Shown: positions 32,601-41,800 of the stretch, one piece after another
Numbering within the stretch: position 1 is the first letter of the stretch
How the letters are laid out: each line of letters opens with the position of its first letter
Assembly: GCA_023391015.1 (NCBI GenBank)
Contig: JAEWBT010000028.1
Location: 1 to 43,717 of the forward strand
Reading direction: 5' to 3'
DNA length: 43,717 nucleotides
From: Bacteroidota bacterium
Lineage (GTDB): Bacteria > Bacteroidota > Bacteroidia > Chitinophagales > Chitinophagaceae
Translations under genes and position numbers: made by a program
The notes under the pieces: generated by a model
What the model was told of the DNA's origin: nothing
The model's input: the letters and a program-made list of their open reading frames with translations, nothing else
Database searches by the model: none

Positions 32601-33266
32601 ATGCTGCACAGTACCCCCAAAGAAGACCGGCCTTTCCACAAAGGACTCCGTAAAAATCTGGTAGATGGCATTCGCCAAAAAGGCATTACCGATGAGCGCG
32701 TGTTGCAGGCCCTCCTGACCGTGCCGCGTCATTTTTTTCTGGAAACGGCTTTTGAGCGCCGCGCCTACGAAGATCATGCCTTCCCGATTGGTGCGGGGCA
32801 AACGATTTCGCAGCCTTATACGGTGGCCTATCAGACCGAACTTTTGGAAGTGCAGAAGTTCCATAAAGTATTGGAAATCGGGACGGGCAGCGGCTACCAG
32901 AGCGTGATTCTGGCCGAGCTGGGTGCTTTTGTATTCACCATTGAGCGGCAGCGCGAACTCTATAACCGCCTCAGCGATTTTTTCCTTTTCCGCTCCTACC
33001 CCAATATCAAGCGGTTTCTCGGCGACGGCTACGAGGGCCTGCCCACCTATGCGCCTTTCGATCGCTGCATTGTAACAGCCGCCGCGCCGTTTATTCCACC
33101 CCGGCTCGTAGAGCAACTCAAACTTGGCGGCATTCTGGTGATTCCGGTGGGCGACGAGGGCGGACAGAAAATGATGCGTTTGCGGAAAGGGTCGGACGGC
33201 AGCATAACAGAAGAAGTGTTTGGCGATTTTTCGTTTGTGCCGATGCTGACGGGGAAGAATGGGTGA
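32601..33266 (+). CDS. pcm: Protein-L-isoaspartate O-methyltransferase
   Basis: A 221-residue enzyme that methylates isoaspartyl residues so that damaged proteins can be repaired. It has RHFFLETAFERRAYEDHAFPI, the family signature GAGQTISQPYTVAYQTELL, SAM motif I VLEIGTGSGYQSVILAEL, motif II FTIERQRELY, FDRCIVTAAAP and LKLGGILVIPVGDEGGQ. All are in the usual order and the length is normal. ATG 32601 gives MLHSTPKEDRPFHKGLR, a good family start. Confidence 0.94.
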   Translation: MLHSTPKEDRPFHKGLRKNLVDGIRQKGITDERVLQALLTVPRHFFLETAFERRAYEDHAFPIGAGQTISQPYTVAYQTELLEVQKFHKVLEIGTGSGYQSVILAELGAFVFTIERQRELYNRLSDFFLFRSYPNIKRFLGDGYEGLPTYAPFDRCIVTAAAPFIPPRLVEQLKLGGILVIPVGDEGGQKMMRLRKGSDGSITEEVFGDFSFVPMLTGKNG

Positions 33267-33477
33267 GGGGAGATAATTGCGTTCGGGCGCAACGCCTTCG
33301 GCTTTGTGCAGGTGTGGCATTTGGAAAACGTCCAGCCCGGAACTGTAGCCGATTGCAGGACTAATGTACAAGTTTTATTCTGTTGTTCATCAGCGTTCTG
33401 TCAGCCGGAACTGAAGCTGACCAGAGTTACTGCCGCTGAGGCCTTGTTCGTCACCCACACTTGCACAAAACCGCCTG

Positions 33478-33960
33478 TTAGCGGAATTTCGTCAGTTGTT
33501 CTACAATTTTGTCTATAATCCGCTTGTCCGGCGAAGTAATTTGTGCCCAGCCATCAGAAGCAGAACCTGGAACAGCAATTTCAATCGTCCAGCCGAAATT
33601 CTCCAACGCTCGGTACCGCTGATTTTCAGACAACTCAGTCGCTTTAAATTTTAGTAGTTTATTGTCATGGAACACTGCATAACAGCCTTGCTCGTCCCAC
33701 ACATCAATGAACTGCAGAAACTCACTCTTTGTAATGGAAAAATCAACGTCGAATCTTTTCAGCGATGGCGACATTAAGAACCCTTTTGAAAGAATTTCGA
33801 AGTAAAACTCGGCTCGTTGCCTATTGTAATGTGTAAAGTTCTCAATCGTCACGGTTTCGCTGCCTAACTGCGCTGCAAACAGAATGATTTCTTTCGGACA
33901 TTCGAACACATCCAAAAGGAAATATCTATCATTCAGGTCTCTTCTTTTATACTTTTCCAT
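33478..33960 (-). CDS. Hypothetical protein (orphan)
   Basis: A 160-residue soluble protein that I do not recognise. It has no signal peptide or membrane segment. It is rich in Phe, Glu, Lys and Asp, with features such as RDLNDRYFLLDVFECP, FYFEILSKGFLM, FLQFIDVWDEQGCYAVFHD and a C-terminal LEN(F)GWTIEI stretch. Its AT-rich codons differ from the GC-rich genes around it, so it may be acquired. ATG 33960 (MEKYKRRDLND) is preferred over the frame start at 34014, which adds a Cys-rich hydrophobic string. It might be part of a small polymorphic or immunity-type set, but nothing shows this. Confidence 0.6.
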   Translation of the reverse strand: MEKYKRRDLNDRYFLLDVFECPKEIILFAAQLGSETVTIENFTHYNRQRAEFYFEILSKGFLMSPSLKRFDVDFSITKSEFLQFIDVWDEQGCYAVFHDNKLLKFKATELSENQRYRALENFGWTIEIAVPGSASDGWAQITSPDKRIIDKIVEQLTKFR

Positions 33961-34404
33961 GAGGGTCGTACAAATTTCCACCAACACAAAAATAGACGAA
34001 CAAAACCACTGCACAAATTCTTTCGCAAACTAACTCCTATCCTCTGAAAATCAGACTTTTATATTGTAGTGCCGCTAGGTTCGACAATACACCCAAATCA
34101 AGAGTAGCACCCCTTTTTTTTTTCCGGAACGTAGATTCTAGCTCACACGTGTTTGACTATCCGGAATACAGGAAAGACCGAGCCGTAATTTCCGGAAATG
34201 TCCGCGAATAAAGTTAAAAGGCGAGAGCCTTAGGCTTTACCAGCAAAAATGAGCCGGTAGATAAAAAACGTGTCTACGAAGAAGAGAATACCGTTTTGAC
34301 TAAGGACATTTTCGTCGTGCAAATCTTCGCTAAAACAAGCCCCAAATCAGGACTTAAATAATCATTGTTCTGGGTGTTTTTAAATCTGTTAAAAGTCAAA
34401 ATTG

Positions 34405-34459
34405 GCAAATGCCGGAAGATTTTCCGGAAAATATTCATCCTTTAAATCTTCCCAGTCGA
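34405..34459 (-). pseudogene. queG 3'-end-like fragment
   Basis: About 50 bases closely resemble queG at 35333-35385 in the same orientation, with roughly 80% identity by eye. Both encode D-W-E-D-L-x-(E/D) followed by a Tyr-Phe pair. One extra base inside the TTTCCGGAAA motif shifts the frame, so the fragment reads EYFPENLPAFA where QueG reads DYFRKIFRHSP. The flanks do not match. It may be a decayed partial duplication; chance similarity cannot be excluded. Confidence 0.45.
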
Positions 34460-34622
34460 CGTAAAATACCATATACAGGAGAGATTCATCAGCAAGCGTT
34501 TCTTCGGGATTGCCCAATAAATAAAGAATATTAAGCTGTACGGAAGATTGCAGCAGGGGTCGGAATGGATGGCAGGAAATGATCTGCTTGTAGGAAAATG
34601 TCCATTTGCTGAATCCCCATAA

Positions 34623-34652
34623 AAACAAAGGCCGCTTTTGCGGCCTTTGTTT
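34623..34652 (-). terminator. Terminator of the lipoprotein gene
   Basis: A 13-bp perfect stem (AAACAAAGGCCGC with GCGGCCTTTGTTT) and a four-base loop. On the minus strand TTTTTAT follows, 19 bases after the stop codon at 34672. Confidence 0.9.
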
Positions 34653-34671
34653 ACTATCCTCTTAAAAATCA

Positions 34672-35133
34672 TTAGCCTTTCAAAGGCGAGCCCACCGGAA
34701 CGGCGCAGTCATGACCGGGTTGGCCATGTTGCGGGTTGAGGCGTTGTCCGTTTTCTGCGGTTGGCTGGGCCACCACGGATGCAGGTGCCTGGGTTTGGAT
34801 GACCGCCGGAGCCGCATTGCTGGTAGCGGGCGAGGCAGCGGGAGGCGTACCCGGAGGACTGTTCAGGGCAGCGCCTACCGGAATATCACAGCGGTGACCG
34901 GGTTTGCCATGTTCCGGATTCAGACCCGCCGTACTCTGGTTGGCTGCCGGGGCAGCCTCCATATTCAGTACCGGAGCCGCAGCATTTCCGGTATCCATTG
35001 TTGTAGCAACCGGCGTGGTAGTCATAGACATGTCGGTCGTGTCGGATGTCAAAACTGCCGGATCATTGTCGGCAGTATTCTGGCAAGAGGCAAACATCAC
35101 AGCCAGAAGGGCAGAAGAAAAAATTTTGTTCAT
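34672..35133 (-). CDS. Lipoprotein with two HGxPGHxC repeats
   Basis: A 153-residue secreted lipoprotein. The signal peptide ends in the lipobox FASC (MNKIFSSALLAVMFASC). The mature part is a low-complexity linker rich in Ala, Thr and Pro, with two copies of one motif: LNPEHGKPGHRCDIPVGAAL (near residues 75-95) and LNPQHGQPGHDCAVPVGSPL at the very end. Similar LNPxHGxPGHxC motifs occur in other Bacteroidota small proteins as I remember them, without a known role. The paired His and Cys suggest metal binding (inference). ATG 35133 is set by the signal peptide. Confidence 0.75.
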   Translation of the reverse strand: MNKIFSSALLAVMFASCQNTADNDPAVLTSDTTDMSMTTTPVATTMDTGNAAAPVLNMEAAPAANQSTAGLNPEHGKPGHRCDIPVGAALNSPPGTPPAASPATSNAAPAVIQTQAPASVVAQPTAENGQRLNPQHGQPGHDCAVPVGSPLKG

Positions 35134-35269
35134 GAAAAAGATGGGAGCGTAATCGTATAAAAGTACTTCCAAACCGGGGCGTTTTGAAAGCAGGAATGAA
35201 AACAGCGTTTATTTTAACCTTTTTGTGGCGGAGCAACCAGCCGAAGCAGCGTGCCCTCTCTACCTGCTT

Positions 35270-36199
35270 TTATGCGTTCCCGATCGCCCCCAGGTTCCGT
35301 TGCATCCCCTTCCACTTCGCACGACTAATGGGCGAATGGCGGAAGATTTTCCGGAAATAGTCTTCATTTAAATCCTCCCAATCGCTTTTCGTCAGGGTCA
35401 TGATTTCCGGAATCGGGGTAAAATCAGGCTGACTATGCGGGGTGGAAAACCGGTTCCACGGACACACTTCCTGACACACATCGCAACCAAACACCCAATC
35501 GTCGGCGCGGTGCTCAAAGCCGATGGGCATCACCGCTTCTTTCAGCTCAATGGTGAGGTACGAAATGCACTTCCGGGCGTCAATCACGGCGGGCGAAAGA
35601 ATCGCTTCGGTCGGGCAGGCATCGATGCAGCGGGTGCAGGTACCGCAGTGGTCGGTCTGGAAGGGCGCGTCCTCGGGCAGGTCCAGATCGGTTATCAGCG
35701 TGGCGATAAAAAAGTAGGAGCCGCGTTTGGGATTGATGAGGTTGCCGTTTTTGGCCACCCAGCCCAGCCCACTGCGCACCGCCCACGCCCGTTCCAGCAC
35801 CGGTGCAGAATCCACAAAGCCGCGTCCGTCAATGGCGCCTATTTTTTCCCGCATTTCTTCCAGCAAGGCGTTCAAAAGACCGCGAATGGTGTCGTGGTAA
35901 TCTTTGCCCCAAGCGTAGCGGGCGATTTTGGGAACGCCTTCCGGCTGGGAATTTTCCGGAAAATAGTTCATTAAAAACGTAATCACCGACTTCGCACCGG
36001 GTACCAGCTTTTGCGGATCCACGCGCAGGTCAAAATGCCGCTCGATATAGGACATGGTGCCACCGTAGCCGTTGTGCAGCCAGTCTTCCAACCGCCGCGC
36101 GTCGTCTTCCAGAAACGACGCTTTGGCAATCCGGCAGTCTTCAAACCCGTAGGCCGCCGCCCGCTCTTTTATCCACTGGGCCGTTTCTGCACTTTTCAT
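35270..36199 (-). CDS. queG: Epoxyqueuosine reductase QueG
   Basis: A 309-residue cytoplasmic iron-sulfur and cobalamin enzyme that makes queuosine in tRNA from epoxyqueuosine. It has the N-terminal cobalamin-binding part (RHFDLRVDPQKLVPGAKSVI; ARYAWGKDYHDTIRGLL; FVDSAPVLERAWAVRSGLGW), then two 4Fe-4S motifs: CGTCTRCIDACPTEAI and CDVCQEVCPWN. It ends in the usual C-terminal helix (SPISRAKWKGMQRNLGAI), but without the HEAT-like extension of longer forms. ATG 36199 is the only good start. It is followed by a repeat-bearing gap. Confidence 0.95.
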   Translation of the reverse strand: MKSAETAQWIKERAAAYGFEDCRIAKASFLEDDARRLEDWLHNGYGGTMSYIERHFDLRVDPQKLVPGAKSVITFLMNYFPENSQPEGVPKIARYAWGKDYHDTIRGLLNALLEEMREKIGAIDGRGFVDSAPVLERAWAVRSGLGWVAKNGNLINPKRGSYFFIATLITDLDLPEDAPFQTDHCGTCTRCIDACPTEAILSPAVIDARKCISYLTIELKEAVMPIGFEHRADDWVFGCDVCQEVCPWNRFSTPHSQPDFTPIPEIMTLTKSDWEDLNEDYFRKIFRHSPISRAKWKGMQRNLGAIGNA

Positions 36200-36239
36200 C
36201 GCTAAAAGGTATTCAAAGTTATGGCAGTCTTGGTATTGC

Positions 36240-36384
36240 TGTCATTCCGACCAGAGCGAAGCGGAGTGGAGGAATCTGCTCCAATGCGGCTGTTTAGCCT
36301 TTAGTAAATTCAAAACAACTTTATTTCATACAGATTGCCTTCAGCGAGCCCTTCGGGGTTCCTCCTAACGTCGGAATGACAGTC
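36240..36384. repeat. Inverted-repeat element (GTCATTCCGAC ends)
   Basis: CTGTCATTCCGAC at 36240-36252 and its reverse complement GTCGGAATGACAG at 36372-36384 bound a 145-bp unit. The unit holds AGCGAAGCGGAGTGGAGGAA near one end and GCGAGCCCTTCGGGGTTCCTCC near the other. No gene is inside. This is a common type of short interspersed repeat. Confidence 0.75.
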
Positions 36385-36440
36385 GTTTTTTGGCGGCAGG
36401 ACAGTTTCTTTGTGAGGGGCAAGATTTCAAAAATCAATTT

Positions 36441-37034
36441 CTACACCTTCTTCACCGTCGCCCCTTGAATATCGGTCATCGCGCTTAAAAAACGTTCTTC
36501 CACCGAAGGCCGAATGCCCGCTACGACGGTACAAAACAGCTGCATATCCTGTTTCAACACCGTTCCGTCCTGCATCCGAACCACGCGCAGCACATCGCCC
36601 ACCGAGCCGTAGTCGCAGGTAATTTCATAGGGGATTTCAATGAATTTCTCCACCGTTTCGGCTCCGGCAAGCGCATCGGCGACCGCCGTCCGGTAGGCAT
36701 GAATCAAACCCGGAACGCCGAGCAGCGTGCCGCCGAAATAACGCACGACAAGGACGGCGGTGTAATCCAGTCCGGCGCTGTCAATCGCGCCCAGCATGGG
36801 GCGGCCTGCGCTGCCCGAAGGCTCACCGTCGTCGGAGGCGCGGGTGTCGGGGCCAATGCGATAGGCCAGGCAATGGTGATTTGCTTTTGGATGTTCTTTT
36901 CGCTTTTCGGCCAGCACGGCCTTGGCTTCGGCTACATCGCGCGCCGGAAATACAAAGGCCAGAAAACGGCTGCCGCGGTCGCGGAATTCAGCGGTGGCAG
37001 GGGCGGCAAGGGTGCGGTAGCTTTCAGCGGTCAT
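36441..37034 (-). CDS. YigZ/IMPACT family protein
   Basis: A 197-residue soluble protein with the IMPACT N-terminal domain: FRDRGSRFLAFVFPARDVAEA, HHCLAYRIG, then the signature DDGEPSGSAGRPML and LVVRYFGGTLLGVPGLIHAY. A DUF1949-type ferredoxin-like C-terminal half follows. In eukaryotes the family regulates translation under stress; in bacteria its role is poorly known. Length and motif order are normal. It is transcribed alone, and an ATG at 37034 gives the family start. Confidence 0.93.
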   Translation of the reverse strand: MTAESYRTLAAPATAEFRDRGSRFLAFVFPARDVAEAKAVLAEKRKEHPKANHHCLAYRIGPDTRASDDGEPSGSAGRPMLGAIDSAGLDYTAVLVVRYFGGTLLGVPGLIHAYRTAVADALAGAETVEKFIEIPYEITCDYGSVGDVLRVVRMQDGTVLKQDMQLFCTVVAGIRPSVEERFLSAMTDIQGATVKKV

Positions 37035-37126
37035 GGTGGATTTTCCGGAAATTTTGGATTATAAACTCATATTTTCTGTCTCGAATCAGGTTTAGGGCCT
37101 ATGATTTCCCGTTCCGGGATAGCTTG

Positions 37127-37140
37127 CCCCGCCGGCGGGG
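37127..37140. repeat. CCCCGCCGGCGGGG palindrome
   Basis: A perfect 14-base palindrome in the 209-bp gap between ribD and the YigZ-like gene. Its arms match those of the hairpins at 31721-31782. There is no T-run, so it is not an obvious terminator. Confidence 0.7.
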
Positions 37141-37243
37141 ACAAAAGAGGCTGTCCGCTTCGGCCATGCTGTCTATCCTTCTTTTAGCTTCTTTCCCGGA
37201 AAAACAGCGTTTGAGGCGCAGGAATCGTGAGCGCTCAAAAGAG

Positions 37244-38320
37244 TTATAAAAACGCGCCCGCCGGTACTTCTACCCCACTTTTTCGCGGTAGATACAGTGA
37301 CAACCGGTCGAGGCCGATATGCGTCGTAAAGGCTTTTTTCGCACCTAAAACCTGCGGGGCGGCCACGCCTTGTCCGAAACAGGTATCGGACTGAAAAACG
37401 CGCATTTCGTCCCACAACCCGCAGCCGATAAAGGAGCGCAGCACCGCCGCACCGCCTTCCACAATCAGCGATTGCTTTCCCTCCTTAAACAGCACATCCA
37501 TAAGCCCAGTCAGTGCATCGTCGCCCGCTGGAATCTTTACCCGTCGGTGGTTTGAAAGTTGGGCGTCTTCCTTTGTATTCACATGCCAGGTTTCAGCGTC
37601 GGTGTTGAAAATCTTGAGGCTTTTAGGCAGGGTCAGCGCCGAATCCAGCACGAGGCGCAGGGGCTGATTGCCGGGCCACTGCCGGGCGGTGAGTTGCGGG
37701 TCGTCGGCCAGGGCGGTGGCTTTGCCCACAAGAATAGCGGCTTCTTCGGTGCGCCAGCGATGCACCAGGCTTTGCGCCAGCGGCCCGCTAATCATCGTGC
37801 GCGTTTTGTCGGACGGGGCAATGAATCCATCAGACGTTTGTGCCCATTTGAGGATGATATAAGGCCGTTTCTGTTCCCAGAACGTAAAAAAGCGGCGGTT
37901 GAGCCAGCGGCCTTCGGCTTCCAGCACGCCCTTCTCCACCGGAATACCGGCCAATTGCAACAGTTGATAGCCACGACCGGCCACGGCGTCAAAGGGATCA
38001 TTATTGCACACCACCACACGGCCTACTTCCTCGCGCACAATGCGGGCGGCACAGGGCGGTTGCTTGCCGTGGTGGGAGCACGGTTCCAGGCTCACATAAA
38101 GCGTACTTTGGGGAATTAAATGCCGATCGGCTTCGGACACAGCATTCAGGCAAGCGGCTTCGGCGTGGAGCCCGCCATAGCGGGCGTGGTAGCCTTCGGC
38201 AAGGATGCGGCCGTTGTGTACCAGCACGGCACCCACCATGGGATTGGGCGCTACGTGGCCTTTGCCGAGTTGCGCCAGTTGCAGGCAACGACGCATATAC
38301 AGATCCGCTCCGGTTTGCAT
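37244..38320 (-). CDS. ribD: Bifunctional riboflavin biosynthesis protein RibD
   Basis: A 358-residue fusion of two activities. The N-terminal deaminase has HAEAACLNA and SLEPCSHHGKQPPCAARI, which bind zinc and deaminate the pyrimidine. The C-terminal half is the reductase (KWAQTSDGFIAPSD; TEEAAILVGKATALADDPQLT; LIVEGGAAVLRSFIG). It catalyses the second and third steps of riboflavin synthesis. ATG 38320 (MQTGADLYMRRCLQLA) is the family start. TACCTTCG, one mismatch from TAnnTTTG, lies nine bases upstream at 38329-38336. No other rib gene is nearby. Confidence 0.95.
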   Translation of the reverse strand: MQTGADLYMRRCLQLAQLGKGHVAPNPMVGAVLVHNGRILAEGYHARYGGLHAEAACLNAVSEADRHLIPQSTLYVSLEPCSHHGKQPPCAARIVREEVGRVVVCNNDPFDAVAGRGYQLLQLAGIPVEKGVLEAEGRWLNRRFFTFWEQKRPYIILKWAQTSDGFIAPSDKTRTMISGPLAQSLVHRWRTEEAAILVGKATALADDPQLTARQWPGNQPLRLVLDSALTLPKSLKIFNTDAETWHVNTKEDAQLSNHRRVKIPAGDDALTGLMDVLFKEGKQSLIVEGGAAVLRSFIGCGLWDEMRVFQSDTCFGQGVAAPQVLGAKKAFTTHIGLDRLSLYLPRKSGVEVPAGAFL

Positions 38321-38328
38321 AAGCGGCG

Positions 38329-38336
38329 CGAAGGTA
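38329..38336 (-). promoter_or_regulatory. TAnnTTTG-like promoter element of ribD
   Basis: TACCTTCG on the minus strand differs by one base from TAnnTTTG and ends eight bases before the ribD ATG. Confidence 0.5.
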
Positions 38337-38851
38337 AGCACTAGGTGTGTTGGACATCCGTCTAATACGGAGTTGGAATGTTTGGCTGCTCCTAAAAGTA
38401 GAAATTTTGTGGAGTATTAAGGACCGCTCAAGGCATCATTTGGTGCTAGAAAATTGGCTTTATTTCCGGAAACCTCAATATGGTTTCCGGGAAACTTTAG
38501 GTCTTTTAATCATCTGCAACCAGCCGGTTTTTGTAAATGATAAAAGTCAGGTAAAAGTGATTTTGTTTGTGGTTTAGGATTTTCTGGATGGGGCACTTTT
38601 CTCTTGTAGCTTTTCAACGCAACAAAGTTGTTGCATAGCGCTTTTTCCTTTTTATTTATTCAAAATATTCATTATATCATAGTAGCTGGTTAAATATTTT
38701 AGGATTTTGTACAAAGGCATTAACATGTGAAATGGTTAATTTTACCACCCTTTAAATGGCTTTTAAAGCCTTCCGTTTCGTTCAAATAAGTTTTTTTTCA
38801 TACCGGGGATAAGCCGAAAACCCGTTAAAAGAGTAGGCACTTCTTTTTCTT
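38337..38851. other. AT-rich gap between ribD and the giant surface protein
   Basis: About 515 bp with no convincing gene. It holds a TTTCCGGAAA copy near 38464 and a degenerate one nearby (TTTCCGGGAAA), plus a perfect palindrome GGCTTTTAAAGCC at 38758-38770. The strongly AT-rich 3' half probably contains the promoter of the giant gene, but no clear TAnnTTTG element is seen. Confidence 0.6.
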
Positions 38852-41800
38852 ATGCACCTCAGAAAGTTACTCTTGCCGGTAGCGCTAGCCATTGTGGCTT
38901 TGTTTACCGGCCTAACACCCTGGGCTCAGACGACGATAACGACCACCTTTGCCAACAACAACGGTTCGGGGATGGTAACCTTTAACTTCGTCAATAATGG
39001 CACCAGTGCTGTCAACATTACCGAAATCGGAAGTGTTTGTGGTGCCAGCACCACTCAAACGGTAAGTGCTTGGTATAAGCCGGGCGCGATCAGCGGTCCT
39101 CCGGGAACGATTGATGCGGCTAACGGGTGGACACAGTTTGGCAGTGGTACCATTACCGGTGTTTCCAATTCCACCACTACCACACCGCAAGTCTTTTTCC
39201 CAACGAGCACCTCAACGCTGAATCAGATTACGGTACCGGCAGGTGCTACTTATGGCGTAGCGGTATCGTCCACTAACCTGCGTTACAGCACACTCACTGC
39301 CGGCACTTACACCGAGACAGCAGGAAGTTGCGATATTGTAACCGGAACCAACATTGGTTATGGCGGCTCTGTACCGCCAACCGCGCCTACGCTTTCGCCG
39401 CGCGGCTTTATTGGTTATGTAACCTATGCGCCGACTGTTGCCTGCTCGGGCGCTCCAACAGCCGGCACTGCCGTTACTTCTACCACCACACCTTGTGCCG
39501 GTAGCAGCGTTACCATTAGCCTTACCGGTGGCACCATTGCTACCGGCATTGATTATCAACTGGAATCTTCCACGGATAACATCACTTTTACGGCGTTAGG
39601 CACGCCTTCGGCGTCTCCGCAGTTTGTAGTCAGCCCTACGGTTGGTACTTATTATCGCATTGTTTCCACCTGCTCTAACAGCGCAACCAGCAGTAACAGT
39701 GCTTCTGTTTTCGTTTCTGCAGCGGGTTCAATCAGCCTGTTTCCTTATATAGAAGGCTTTAACACCGGCAATTTGCCCAACTGCTGGACGAATAGCAACA
39801 CTATTAGCAGCACGGGTGCCACCATGTTGTGGAAGTTTACCGGAGCACCTGGTTACGGAACGGCAAATAATGGTCGCACCAATGGCACTTTTGCCTGGGT
39901 AGATGCTTCCTCCCCTTACAACGCTGTAGTGGAACTGACTTCGCCTGCAATGGATCTTTCCACTCTGGGAACCCCTTATGTACAGTTCGATTGGTTTAAG
40001 AATAATGAGGACACCCCACCTTTCACCAACAACAACCTGAAACTGGAAGGCTATGATGGTACCACGTGGGTAACCCTGTTTGATGACACCAGCAATGCCA
40101 ATATGTGGCGCACCGAGCGTATTACGCTGCCGGCTGCTTTTGTAGGTGTGACCAATGCGCAGTTCCGCTTTAGTGTGGATAAGTCGTTGTCTAATGATTT
40201 CTATGACGACGTACTGCTCGACAGCTTTATGGTGATGGAAGCGCCGACGTGCTTGCCACCCACCTCGCCTGCAATTACCAATATTACTGCCACCAGCGCT
40301 ACCCTGAGCTGGACGGCTTCTACCTCTGCCCCTAACGGCGGTTATGAGTATGAAGTACGTTCTTCGGGCGCTGCTGGTTCCGGCGCGACTGGCCTGGAAG
40401 CTTCCGGAATTACGGCGGGCGGCTCTGTTTCTGCCAACATAACCGGCCTGTCCGCTACCACTACCTACACAGCTTACGTCCGTTCTGTTTGTGGTGCAGG
40501 CGATTCCAGCTTGTGGTTGCCTACCGGTGCATTCACAACAGCATGTGCCACTTTTGTTGCGCCTTTTATGGAAGGCTTCAACGTAGGTTCCCTGCCCAAC
40601 TGCTGGACCAACGGCAACTCCATCAGCAGCACTTCTGCTACATTGCTGTGGAAATTCACGGGTACACCGGGTTACGGTACTGCCAACAATGGCCGTCCGA
40701 ACGGTACGTTTGCCTGGGTAGATGCCTCTTCGCCTTACACCGCCGTGGTAGAACTGACCTCACCGATCATTGACCTGTCTTCGCTGGCTTCCCCGTATGT
40801 GAAGTTCGACTGGTACAAAAACAACAGTTCTTCTTCCTCCAGCACTGTTCCGCCGAACTATCCTTCCAACAATCTGAAACTGGAAGGTTATGACGGTACT
40901 ACCTGGGTGACGCTCTTTGATGATACTACCAACGCCGCTAACTGGCGTACCGAACGCATTACACTACCAGCTTCATTTGCAGGTATCAGTAATGCGCAGT
41001 TCCGTTTTAGCGTGGATAAGACCTTGTCTAATTATCAGTATGATGATGTACTGCTGGACAGTTTCTCGGTAATTAATACACCTTCCTGTCTGCCACCGGT
41101 TACGCCTGTGGTTACAAACGTTACTGCCAACAGCGCTACTTTGAGCTGGACAGCTTCTACCTCTGCCCCGAATGGCGGTTATGAGTATGAAGTGCGCACT
41201 TCTGGTGCGGCTGGTTCCGGTGCTACCGGTTTGGTAACTTCCGGAAATACAGCCAGCGGCTCTACAGCTGCCAATCTCACCAGCCTTACTCCGACTACGA
41301 CTTACACTGCTTATGTTCGCAGCATTTGTGGTGCGGGTGATACCAGCGTATGGGTACCCAGCAGCTCCTTTAGCACTCCTTGCGTAGCCGTTGCGAATTA
41401 TCCGTATGTAGAAAGCTTCCCATCTACCGGTTTGCCCAATTGCTGGTCAGCTATGAACAACGGCACCAGCACCTACAACTGGACCGGTACGGCTGCTGAT
41501 GCCACGCACGGTGCCAGCGCGCCTTTTGCCGGTGCAGGATTTGCATATCTGTATGCTTATCTGGCCTCTACTGCCAGCAACCCATATATGCTGACGACGC
41601 CCACCTTCGACCTCAACGGGCCGGACAAGCAGCTTCAGTATTACTACTGGCTGGGAGATGATGGTTACAAAGGCACCACTGGTGCTACCGGAACTGATCC
41701 GTATCCGCTGGAGGTGCAAATCAGTAATGACGGCGGTACCACCTGGACTTCAATTTACCAGCACAGCTCGGCCAACTCTACATTCGGCACCAACAACGCC

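Larger units (their letters stand above)
33961..34671. other. AT-rich gap without a convincing gene
   Basis: A 711-bp stretch with lower GC than its surroundings. It holds TTCCGGAA copies near 34126, 34192 and 34427, the queG-like fragment at 34405-34459 and the lipoprotein terminator at 34623-34652. A 79-codon minus-strand frame at 34389-34628 starts inside that terminator and is not counted as a gene. Confidence 0.6.

Noticed and set aside
34389..34628. A 79-codon minus-strand gene
   Set aside because: Its start lies within the terminator of the lipoprotein gene, and its only recognisable part is a frameshifted piece similar to queG.
38347..38577. A 76-codon plus-strand frame in the gap before the giant gene
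   Set aside because: No family resemblance, no promoter, atypical composition; probably chance.
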